DNA of 10,531 bases from Candidatus Omnitrophica bacterium UBA1562 (lineage in GTDB: Bacteria > Omnitrophota > Gorgyraeia > Gygaellales > Profunditerraquicolaceae): contig DCOU01000059.1 of assembly GCA_002322525.1 (NCBI GenBank), positions 1 to 10,531 on the forward strand, given 5' to 3'. Positions 1 to 5,603 of the stretch are shown here, one piece after another. Within the stretch, counting starts at the first letter, position 1; every line of letters starts with the position of its first letter. Position numbers and translations under genes: made by a program. The notes below the pieces were generated by a model. The model did no database searches and was not told the origin of the DNA. It saw only the letters and a program-made list of their open reading frames with translations.

Positions 1-142
1 ATCATAATTTTAACAAACTACTGTAAGTTATTGAGGCGTCTGCGAATTAACCCCGACAGCTGCAAGAAAATTTGGAACAAATTTTCGAAGCGTTTTGCTG
101 TCGGGATAGTTCGGCCATACAACTTAGCTTCGCTTACACTCG
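1..142. other. Non-coding region beyond pabA, rich in inverted repeats
   Basis: No convincing gene is visible in these bases on either strand. The interval holds a composite palindrome (52-105) and most of a second hairpin (113-155) whose far arm runs into the end of pabA. Neither hairpin is followed by a T-run in the direction of pabA transcription, so neither is a textbook intrinsic terminator. The stretch GAGGCGT..TGCGAA at about 33-45 has a loose counterpart in the polA leader near 10292-10315, which hints at dispersed intergenic repeat material. That last point is weak. Confidence 0.6.
52..105. repeat. Composite palindrome with nested hairpin
   Basis: CCCGACAGC (52-60) and GCTGTCGGG (97-105) are perfect 9-bp inverted arms. 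Nested inside are AAAATTT (67-73) and AAATTTT (79-85), separated by five bases. The inner hairpin is off-centre, leaving an asymmetric internal loop. The structure sits about 40 bp beyond the pabA stop codon. It could be a dispersed palindromic repeat or an mRNA 3'-end structure. No T-tract follows on the pabA side, so simple intrinsic termination is not supported. Confidence 0.7.
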
Positions 143-155
143 CTAAGTTGTGGCC
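113..155. repeat. Hairpin spanning the pabA stop codon
   Basis: GGCC plus ACAACTTAGC (113-128, with a 2-base AT bulge) is the inverse of GCTAAGTTGTGGCC (142-155), enclosing a 13-base loop. Read on the minus strand, the right arm encodes the last residues of pabA (A-T-T) and its TAG stop at 143-145. The stop codon is therefore inside the stem. No T-run follows, so it is recorded as an inverted repeat and not as a terminator. Confidence 0.75.
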
Positions 156-718
156 TCACTTAAGAAATTTGCGAGGATATCTTTACCTACCTGGGTTAAG
201 ATAGATTCCGGATGAAACTGCACTCCCCAGAGAGGATGGTTTTTGTGCTTTAAACCCATAATTTCAAATTCTCTGGTCCAGGCAATTATCTCTAAACATT
301 CAGGCAATGTTTTTTTCTCCACAATCAAAGAATGGTAACGCGTAGCTTCAAAGGGGTTAGGTATGCCTTTAAAGATAGTTTTTCGGTTATGATAAATAAG
401 CGAGGTCTTTCCGTGCATAAGTTTTTTTGCGCCGATAATGCGGCCTCCGTACACATAACCCAGGCATTGATGGCCTAAACACACTCCTAATATGGGGATT
501 TTACCGGCAAATGCCCTAATCACATCGCAAGAAATGCCTGCATTTTCCGGTCTGCCAGGCCCAGGCGAAATAACAATTCTCTCAAGGCCTTTGAGCTTTC
601 TAATCTTATTTATAGTTATCTTATCGTTTCTAAATACCTTAATATTCCCGCCCAGAGCCCCTAAATACTGCACCAGATTATAGGTAAAGGAGTCGTAGTT
701 ATCGATCATTAGTATCAT
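143..718 (-). CDS. pabA: Glutamine amidotransferase subunit of anthranilate / aminodeoxychorismate synthase
   Basis: Class I glutamine amidotransferase that releases ammonia from glutamine and passes it to a chorismate-using partner (TrpE or PabB), for tryptophan or folate synthesis. The 191-residue product is the usual length. It opens with MILMIDNYDSFTYNL. It has the oxyanion segment SPGPGRP (51-57), the nucleophile Cys80 in GVCLGHQ, and His169 and Glu171 in GVQFHPES, so the catalytic triad is complete. I start it at 718: GGAGAG lies 7 nt upstream, the start overlaps the murA stop as ATGA, and the N-terminus then matches the family. An in-frame ATG at 733 would add five residues inside murA. 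The last three residues and stop come from a hairpin repeat (113-155). TrpG and PabA cannot be separated by sequence, and no partner subunit is in view. Confidence 0.93.
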   Translation of the reverse strand: MILMIDNYDSFTYNLVQYLGALGGNIKVFRNDKITINKIRKLKGLERIVISPGPGRPENAGISCDVIRAFAGKIPILGVCLGHQCLGYVYGGRIIGAKKLMHGKTSLIYHNRKTIFKGIPNPFEATRYHSLIVEKKTLPECLEIIAWTREFEIMGLKHKNHPLWGVQFHPESILTQVGKDILANFLSEATT

Positions 719-1977
719 TCTTTCTCTCTCCAAATCTTAGCACCCAGTCTTTGTAATTTCTCTTCCATGTCCTCATATCCGCGCTCAAGATGGTATATCC
801 TTGATACCGACGTCCTGCCAGAAGCTACTAATCCGGCTAATACCAAAGATGCCGATGCACGTAAATCTGAGGCCATGACCGGCGCCCCGGATAATTGTCT
901 TACACCCTCAACTATGGCATGCGGGCCTTCCCTCTGGATATGTGCGCCCATACGATTCAGTTCAGCTACATGCATAAATCTGTCCGGATAAATCTTCTCG
1001 GTAATCACGCTTATGCCCGGTGTAATACTCATCAGGCTCATAATTTGCGCCTGCATATCTGTAGGAAAACCCGGATAAGGCAAAGTTGTAACATTTATGG
1101 GCCTGAGTCTGCCTTTAAGGTGTGCGCGAACCGAAGAATCAGTTTTACTTATAGAGGCCCCCGCTTCTTCCAATTTATCAATCACGGCACCAAGATGCTG
1201 ATAAAAAATATTCTTTATGCTGACATCTCCTTTAGTAATTAGTGATGCAACCATCAATGTGCCTGCCTCTATCCTATCAGGAATTATCGTATGTTCGGTG
1301 CCGCGTAATTGCCTTACTCCTTCTATCTCTATAATGGGTGTGCCGTGGCCCTTTATCTTAGCGCCCATCTTAATCAGAAATTCTGCTAAATCCGCTACCT
1401 CTGGTTCACAAGCTGCAGATTCAATTACGGTCTTACCCTTTGCTAAAGTAGCCGCCATCATCACATTGTCAGTAGCTAAAACCGATGAGCCATAAACACC
1501 ACCTAAATATACCTGGTTACCTTTAAGCTGGCTTGCTTTTGCGTGGACATAACCTGATTCAATAGTAATATCTGCGCCCAACGCTTTAATCCCTTTGAGA
1601 TGTAAATCCACCGGCCGCACTCCGATAATACAACCGCCCGGCAAAGAAACCTTGGCTTTTTTAAGCTTAGCAAGGATAGGGCCTAAAACGCAAAAAGACG
1701 CGCGCATGGTCGAAACCAGTTTATAATCAGCGATGAAGCTTGTATGTTTGGTGGAACTAACAATGACTTTGCCTTTATTAAACTCGGCATTCTTGCCTAA
1801 AGAACGTAGAATCTTTAACATCGTGTTTGTATCGCGTAAATTCGGTACATTTTTAATCACGCAGGGCTCATCCGTCAACAAAGTTGCGGCAAGTATAGGC
1901 AACACGGCATTCTTAGAACCAGAGACCGTCACTTCGCCCTTTAATCTAATTCCACCTTCAATAACTAATTTATCCAT
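715..1977 (-). CDS. murA: UDP-N-acetylglucosamine 1-carboxyvinyltransferase
   Basis: First committed step of peptidoglycan synthesis in the cytoplasm: transfers enolpyruvate from phosphoenolpyruvate to UDP-GlcNAc. The 420-residue product matches the usual 417-430. Visible signatures are GSKNAVLPIL (20-29, with the substrate-binding Lys22), TMRASF (90-95), the active-site loop PGGCIIGVRPVDLHL with catalytic Cys116, PDRIEAGT (233-240), FPTDMQAQ (304-311) and the C-terminal HLERGYED (396-403). The active-site cysteine is present and not replaced by Asp, so the enzyme is expected to be of the fosfomycin-sensitive type (inference). It starts within the prmC stop codon (TAATG), with GAGAGAGG just upstream, and ends within the pabA start (ATGA), so translation of all three is probably coupled. 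No truncation is seen. Confidence 0.97.
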   Translation of the reverse strand: MDKLVIEGGIRLKGEVTVSGSKNAVLPILAATLLTDEPCVIKNVPNLRDTNTMLKILRSLGKNAEFNKGKVIVSSTKHTSFIADYKLVSTMRASFCVLGPILAKLKKAKVSLPGGCIIGVRPVDLHLKGIKALGADITIESGYVHAKASQLKGNQVYLGGVYGSSVLATDNVMMAATLAKGKTVIESAACEPEVADLAEFLIKMGAKIKGHGTPIIEIEGVRQLRGTEHTIIPDRIEAGTLMVASLITKGDVSIKNIFYQHLGAVIDKLEEAGASISKTDSSVRAHLKGRLRPINVTTLPYPGFPTDMQAQIMSLMSITPGISVITEKIYPDRFMHVAELNRMGAHIQREGPHAIVEGVRQLSGAPVMASDLRASASLVLAGLVASGRTSVSRIYHLERGYEDMEEKLQRLGAKIWREKE

Positions 1978-2768
1978 TACCTCTCTCGCTTTTTTGCTAT
2001 GATGACTCTGTCTATATTATTATAGTCTTTGGCCACGTCTATTATCTCAAAATATCCAGACTTTTGAAAAATATCTTTTATAGCGTCTTTTTGATTAAAT
2101 CCCATCTCCATGATTAAGAAACCGCCTTTCTTTAAATAAGGAGGCGCTTTGTCAATTATACGGCGATAAAAATGCAAACCATCCTTACCCCCGTCTAAAG
2201 CCATATACGGTTCATATTTTATCTCAGGCTGCAAGCCTGAAATTTCTGCAGTAGGAATGTAAGGAGGATTGCAAACAATTAGTTCGTAGTTCGTAGTTCG
2301 TAGTTCGTAGTTACTGAATAAATTGCTTAATAAGAAATTAATTTTTACATTATTTAATAAAGCATTTTGCTTCGCTATTTTTATTGCATTCTCAGAGATG
2401 TCTATAGCTGTTATTTTTGCCTTGGGTAGAAATTTTGCAAGACTTATAGCAATACAGCCCGACCCCGTACCTATATCTAATAAACTATGAACCATGAACT
2501 TTGAACTATGAACTATATCTATTGCTGTCTCTACCAAAATCTCCGTCTCCGGCCGGGGTATAAATACATCGGGCGTTACTTTAAACTCTAACCCTAAGAA
2601 TTCTGTTTTACCTAATATATACTGTATAGGCTCACCCTGGATTCTTCTTTTTAATGCGCCGGATACTAAAGAAGATATATTTTTATCTAAAAATATATCT
2701 TTATTTAGATATAAAGACAGGCGATTGCAATTTAGTATATCGGTAAACAATAATTCTACTTCATTCAT
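1977..2768 (-). CDS. prmC: Peptide chain release factor N5-glutamine methyltransferase
   Basis: SAM-dependent enzyme that methylates the glutamine of the GGQ motif in release factors. Its substrate gene prfA lies directly upstream. The 263 residues show an N-terminal helical domain (about 1-70), PRPETE (71-76), SAM-binding motif I LLDIGTGSGCIAISLAK (96-112) and the catalytic NPPYIP (167-172). Two stretches look like passengers: residues about 85-95 and 153-163 (NYELRTTNYEL) are translated 7-bp tandem repeats placed in loops just before motif I and before NPPY. The core motifs are intact, so the enzyme is probably functional. The start codon touches a 46-bp palindrome (2769-2814) and has no good Shine-Dalgarno sequence. 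It ends in a one-base overlap with murA. Confidence 0.95.
   Translation of the reverse strand: MNEVELLFTDILNCNRLSLYLNKDIFLDKNISSLVSGALKRRIQGEPIQYILGKTEFLGLEFKVTPDVFIPRPETEILVETAIDIVHSSKFMVHSLLDIGTGSGCIAISLAKFLPKAKITAIDISENAIKIAKQNALLNNVKINFLLSNLFSNYELRTTNYELIVCNPPYIPTAEISGLQPEIKYEPYMALDGGKDGLHFYRRIIDKAPPYLKKGGFLIMEMGFNQKDAIKDIFQKSGYFEIIDVAKDYNNIDRVIIAKKRER
2281..2312. repeat. 7-bp tandem repeat block A in prmC
   Basis: Four perfect copies of AGTTCGT on the plus strand (2281-2308), followed by a partial AGTT. On the coding strand this is (AACTACG)n. Three units make 21 bp, so the array reads as a repeating seven-residue peptide. It gives the segment around NYELRTTNYEL in PrmC, just before the catalytic NPPY. 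Perfect unit identity suggests a recent or slippage-prone array. Confidence 0.9.
2483..2516. repeat. 7-bp tandem repeat block B in prmC, inverted relative to block A
   Basis: Four units of AACTATG-type sequence on the plus strand (AACTATG, AACCATG, AACTTTG, AACTATG) and a partial fifth. It differs from block A by one base per unit and runs in the opposite orientation. In PrmC it encodes the segment around IVHSSKFMVHS, immediately before the SAM-binding glycine motif. The two blocks are about 170 bp apart and could pair at roughly six of every seven positions in the mRNA. Confidence 0.85.
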
Positions 2769-2814
2769 CCCGTTAGAAATGAATCCCTATTAGAAAATGA
2801 ATATTTCTAACGGG
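2769..2814. repeat. 46-bp palindromic element at the prfA/prmC junction
   Basis: Perfect 12-bp terminal inverted repeats, CCCGTTAGAAAT (2769-2780) and ATTTCTAACGGG (2803-2814), enclose a 22-bp core. They are flanked by a 6-bp direct repeat ATTCAT at 2763-2768 and 2815-2820, consistent with a target duplication. The termini match those of the 53-bp elements in glgA, polA and the polA leader, but the core differs. Read on the minus strand, one end supplies the prfA stop (CGT TAG). The flanking repeat beyond the other end carries the prmC start (ATGAAT). It encodes no protein and is probably a mobilised palindrome of the MITE or RPE kind. Confidence 0.85.
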
Positions 2815-3871
2815 ATTCATGGGTTTTGATTTCTGACGCTTTTATGAGAGCATCAGATAGCTCATCTAAGTCGCCTTCTAATATCGCTTCTAATTTATGT
2901 AGGGTCAAATTTATTCTGTGGTCGGTTACGCGCCGGTCAGGAAAATTATAAGTGCGTATTTTCTCGCTTCGGTCGCCTGAGCCGATCTGGGATTTTCTGG
3001 TTTCCGAAATCTTTTTGGACTCTTCCTGTTGCCTCATATCCAGAATTTTTGCGCGCAAAATCCTCATTGCCCTATTCTTATTCTTTAACTGCGAACGTTC
3101 ATCCTGGCAGGCCACCACCGTACCCGTAGGTAAATGTGTGATTCTCACTGCAGAGTCGGTTTTCTGCATGTGTTGTCCTCCCGGGCCAGAAGACCTATAA
3201 GTATCTATTCTTATATCTTTCGGGTCAATAGCCAAATCTACTTCTTCAGGTTCTATTAATACTGCTACCGTCGCGGTCGAGGTATGAATGCGGCCCTGAG
3301 CTTCTGTAGCAGGAACGCGCTGTACGCGATGCACCCCGCTTTCAAATCTGATCCGCTTATAGGCATCTTTGCCTTTTACGCTAAATACTATTTCTTTAAA
3401 CCCTCCTAATTCCGTCGGATGCGCTGCCATCGGCTCTATGGACCAGCCTTTCCTTGCAGCATACTTTGTGTACATCCGGTAAAGGCCTGCAGCAAATAAC
3501 CCTGCCTCCATACCCCCTGTGCCCTGACGTATCTCAACTATTACATCACGGCCTACGGACCCATCTTCACCGGCTAAGATATTTTTCAGCCTTTGCTCTA
3601 AGTCCAGTTTCTTATTCTTTAAATCTTGCAGCTCTGTCCTGGCTAATGTCAAGAATTCATCATCGTCTTTTTCACCAAGCGCAATCTCCAAATCCTTTAT
3701 TTCTTTGATTATCCTTTTATATTCTCGAAACAAAGATACCGGCTCTTTCAGGCCTGACAGCTCTTTTGCGTATTTATTATACTGTTCTTTATCAGATACA
3801 GTTTCGTAGGAAGCTAAAAAACGCTCCAGCTCCTGATAATGTTTTTCTAAATTTTGTAATTGCTCGAACAT
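2807..3871 (-). CDS. prfA: Peptide chain release factor 1 (RF1)
   Basis: Recognises UAA and UAG in the ribosomal A site and triggers hydrolysis of peptidyl-tRNA. The 354-residue product is full length (RF1 is usually 355-360). It has an N-terminal coiled-coil domain (about 1-100), the RF1-type codon-recognition tripeptide PAT (187-189, in RVPATEAQGRIHTS, not the SPF of RF2), and the catalytic GGQ at 231-233 in SSGPGGQHMQKTDSAVRITH. That glutamine is the target of PrmC, encoded next. Upstream sequence AAGAAG gives a modest ribosome-binding site. The last residues (SR) and the TAG stop lie in or against a palindromic element (2769-2814). The gene once probably ended in HE followed by TGA, overlapping prmC (inference). 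Confidence 0.97.
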   Translation of the reverse strand: MFEQLQNLEKHYQELERFLASYETVSDKEQYNKYAKELSGLKEPVSLFREYKRIIKEIKDLEIALGEKDDDEFLTLARTELQDLKNKKLDLEQRLKNILAGEDGSVGRDVIVEIRQGTGGMEAGLFAAGLYRMYTKYAARKGWSIEPMAAHPTELGGFKEIVFSVKGKDAYKRIRFESGVHRVQRVPATEAQGRIHTSTATVAVLIEPEEVDLAIDPKDIRIDTYRSSGPGGQHMQKTDSAVRITHLPTGTVVACQDERSQLKNKNRAMRILRAKILDMRQQEESKKISETRKSQIGSGDRSEKIRTYNFPDRRVTDHRINLTLHKLEAILEGDLDELSDALIKASEIKTHESR

Positions 3872-3902
3872 ATCTTCTTATGCGCGCACAAGAACTTTTC
3901 AA

Positions 3903-4130
3903 TTAAGCTGCATTTTTTGTGCTTTCCGTTGTTTTTTTACCGTATTTCTTTATAAATTTATCTACCCTACCCGCAGAATCTACAAACTTCTGTTTACCCG
4001 TAAAGAATGGATGGCATTTTGAGCATATTTCAACCCTGATATTGGGTTTAGTAGAACGGCTATGAATAGTATTGCCGCAGGCACAAACAATTACGCACTC
4101 CTGATATTTGGGATGAATCTTGTCTTTCAT
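3903..4130 (-). CDS. rpmE: 50S ribosomal protein L31, zinc-binding type
   Basis: Small protein of the large ribosomal subunit, 75 residues from the chosen start. It opens with MKDKIHPKYQE and carries the family core CSKCHPFFTGKQ. Four cysteines (16 and 18 in CAC, 36 and 39 in CSKC) mark the zinc-binding C+ form, with no sign of a cysteine-free paralogue nearby. I start it at 4130 because a strong AGAGGAGGT (4137-4145) lies six bases upstream. An earlier in-frame ATG at 4163 would add eleven residues (MSLVVARGGNI) read from the ACTGA repeat and the ribosome-binding site itself. It sits between rho and prfA, as in several bacterial phyla. Confidence 0.95.
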   Translation of the reverse strand: MKDKIHPKYQECVIVCACGNTIHSRSTKPNIRVEICSKCHPFFTGKQKFVDSAGRVDKFIKKYGKKTTESTKNAA

Positions 4131-4136
4131 AATGTT

Positions 4137-4145
4137 ACCTCCTCT
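4137..4145 (-). promoter_or_regulatory. Shine-Dalgarno sequence deciding the rpmE start
   Basis: On the minus strand this reads AGAGGAGGT, six bases before the ATG at 4130. It is the best ribosome-binding site in this part of the window and favours that ATG over the longer frame beginning at 4163. Confidence 0.9.
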
Positions 4146-4148
4146 TGC

Positions 4149-4248
4149 AACCACTAAAGACACTGAGTGATATCTTTAAAGCCCCTGTCTACTGAGACAC
4201 TGAAATATTTTTCTCAGTGCTTCAGACAAATTCAGTGCTTCAGTGATT
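4149..4248. repeat. ACTGA-type palindromic repeat between rho and rpmE
   Basis: The whole spacer between the rho stop and the rpmE ribosome-binding site is made of related units. The ends are imperfect inverted repeats: AACCACTAAAGACACTGA (4149-4166) against TTCAGTGCTTCAGTGATT (4231-4248). An inner pair, CTGAGACACTGA (4192-4203) and TCAGTGCTTCAG (4214-4225), could form a tight hairpin. The same units occur at 5524-5603 on the other side of rho. No long T-run follows on the minus strand, so it is not called a terminator. Confidence 0.8.
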
Positions 4249-4251
4249 ACT

Positions 4252-5508
4252 TTACTGATTCATACTATTTAAGAATTCATCATTATCCTTCGTCTTGGCT
4301 AATTTTTCAATTAAAAGTTCCATTGCCTCCACATTATTCAGTTCATTCAAAACCTTTCTTAATATCCAAACCTTTTGTAACCGCTCCTGCTTAAGAAGCA
4401 ACTCTTCGTGCCGGGTATTGGAACGCTTTATATCAATAGCCGGGTAGATTCTGCGCTGGAATAAATTTCTATCAAGCTGCAGTTCCATATTGCCGGTACC
4501 CTTGAATTCTTCAAAAATGACTTCATCCATGCGGCTACCTGTATCCACTAATGCTGTAGCAATAATAGTCAGGCTACCACCTTCCTCAACTGCCCGGGCA
4601 GCACCAAAAAATCTCTTTGGTTTTTGTAAGGCATTGGAATCTATACCGCCTGATAATACCTTACCGCTATGCGGGATAACAGAATTATATGCCCTGGCCA
4701 AGCGTGTTATACTGTCCAAAAGAATCACCACATCCTTCTTATGTTCTACGAGTCTTCTTGCTTTCTCCAGAACGATTTCGGCAACCTGCACATGCCTTTC
4801 CGGAGGCTCATCGAAGGTCGATGATATTACTTCACCCTTAACATGTCTTTGCATATCGGTAACTTCCTCCGGACGCTCATCTATCAGCAGTACAATTAAT
4901 ATAACATCCGGATGGTTAGTAGTTATAGAATTTGCAATCTTCTGCAATAACACGGTCTTGCCACTATAGGGTTGCGCAACAATCAGGCCGCGCTGGCCTT
5001 TACCTATAGGTGTGAGTAAATCAATAACGCGCATGGATATTTCATCGGGTCTTATCTCCAAGTTAAATTCATCATGGGGATATATGGGCGTAAGGTTATC
5101 AAAGAGCACTTTTTCTTTTGCCTCTTCAGGATTCTCAAAGTTGACTGCCTGGACTTTTAAAAGCGCAAAATATTTTTCTCCTTCTTTGGGTGGGCGTATT
5201 TCGCCGCTGACTGTATCACCTGTCCTTAATTCAAACTTCCTAATCTGGGAGGGAGACACATAAATATCATCAGGGCAGGGTAAATAATTATAATTCGGCG
5301 ACCTCAGGAAACCGAATCCCTCGGATAAAATCTCTAAGATGCCCTCCCCAAGCATAAGGCCTTCTTTTTCTGCCTGAGCCTGCAGTATCTTAAAGATTAA
5401 GTCTTGCTTTCTAAGCCCGCTTACCCCATTGATATTCAGTTCTTTAGCTAATTTATTCAGCTCAATAATTTTTATTTCTTTTAGACTTCCGATATCTAAT
5501 TTTCCCAC
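4252..5508 (-). CDS. rho: Transcription termination factor Rho
   Basis: Hexameric RNA-dependent ATPase that binds nascent RNA and releases RNA polymerase. The 418-residue product is the standard length. It has a Rho_N helical segment (about 5-45), a cold-shock-like RNA-binding domain containing EGFGFLRSPNYNYLP (63-77), and a RecA-type ATPase with Walker A AQPYSGKT (178-185), Walker B VVILLDS (260-266), and the Q/R-loop region LQKPKRFFGAARAVEEGG (294-311). I start it at a GTG (5506-5508), five bases after a perfect AAGGAGG. A longer frame from a GTG at 5529 would translate that ribosome-binding site. The P-loop differs from the common APPKAGKT. Both neighbouring spacers are built from one repeat family. 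Confidence 0.96.
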   Translation of the reverse strand: MGKLDIGSLKEIKIIELNKLAKELNINGVSGLRKQDLIFKILQAQAEKEGLMLGEGILEILSEGFGFLRSPNYNYLPCPDDIYVSPSQIRKFELRTGDTVSGEIRPPKEGEKYFALLKVQAVNFENPEEAKEKVLFDNLTPIYPHDEFNLEIRPDEISMRVIDLLTPIGKGQRGLIVAQPYSGKTVLLQKIANSITTNHPDVILIVLLIDERPEEVTDMQRHVKGEVISSTFDEPPERHVQVAEIVLEKARRLVEHKKDVVILLDSITRLARAYNSVIPHSGKVLSGGIDSNALQKPKRFFGAARAVEEGGSLTIIATALVDTGSRMDEVIFEEFKGTGNMELQLDRNLFQRRIYPAIDIKRSNTRHEELLLKQERLQKVWILRKVLNELNNVEAMELLIEKLAKTKDNDEFLNSMNQ

Positions 5509-5513
5509 AACAA

Positions 5514-5520
5514 CCTCCTT
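5514..5520 (-). promoter_or_regulatory. Shine-Dalgarno sequence deciding the rho start
   Basis: The minus strand reads AAGGAGG, five bases before GTG at 5508. It lies inside the longer open frame that begins with GTG at 5529. The rho protein is therefore better started at 5508, which removes seven residues. Confidence 0.88.
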
Positions 5521-5523
5521 CGT

Positions 5524-5603
5524 AACCACTGAAGCACTGAGAAAAACTGAGACACAGAGAGATTATTTCAGTGTCTCAGTAAAAATTCAGTGTCTCAGTG
5601 GTT
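5524..5603. repeat. ACTGA-type palindromic repeat between coaE and rho
   Basis: An 80-bp element with 17-bp terminal inverted repeats: AACCACTGAAGCACTGA (5524-5540) and TCAGTGTCTCAGTGGTT (5587-5603), two mismatches. Nested inside is a perfect 9-bp pair, CTGAGACAC (5547-5555) and GTGTCTCAG (5571-5579). It fills the coaE-rho spacer and runs into coaE, where it encodes the last residues PLRH and the TGA stop. It is clearly related to 4149-4248. Confidence 0.85.

Noticed and set aside
1..142. Integron attC-like recombination site suggested by the palindromes next to a gene end
   Set aside because: The paired core sites (GTTRRRY and RYYYAAC) are not present in the required positions, and no integrase is in view.
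113..155. Intrinsic terminator after pabA
   Set aside because: A stem is present, but no T-run follows on the minus strand, and the stop codon lies inside the stem.
4131..4163. Eleven-residue N-terminal extension of L31
   Set aside because: It translates the ribosome-binding site and repeat sequence. The ATG at 4130 has ideal spacing and matches the family start.
4490..4969. Plus-strand frame of 159 codons
   Set aside because: It lies opposite the conserved ATPase core of Rho and has no family features or ribosome-binding site.
5509..5529. Seven-residue N-terminal extension of Rho from GTG at 5529
   Set aside because: It would translate the perfect AAGGAGG at 5514-5520. The next GTG, five bases after it, is the better start.
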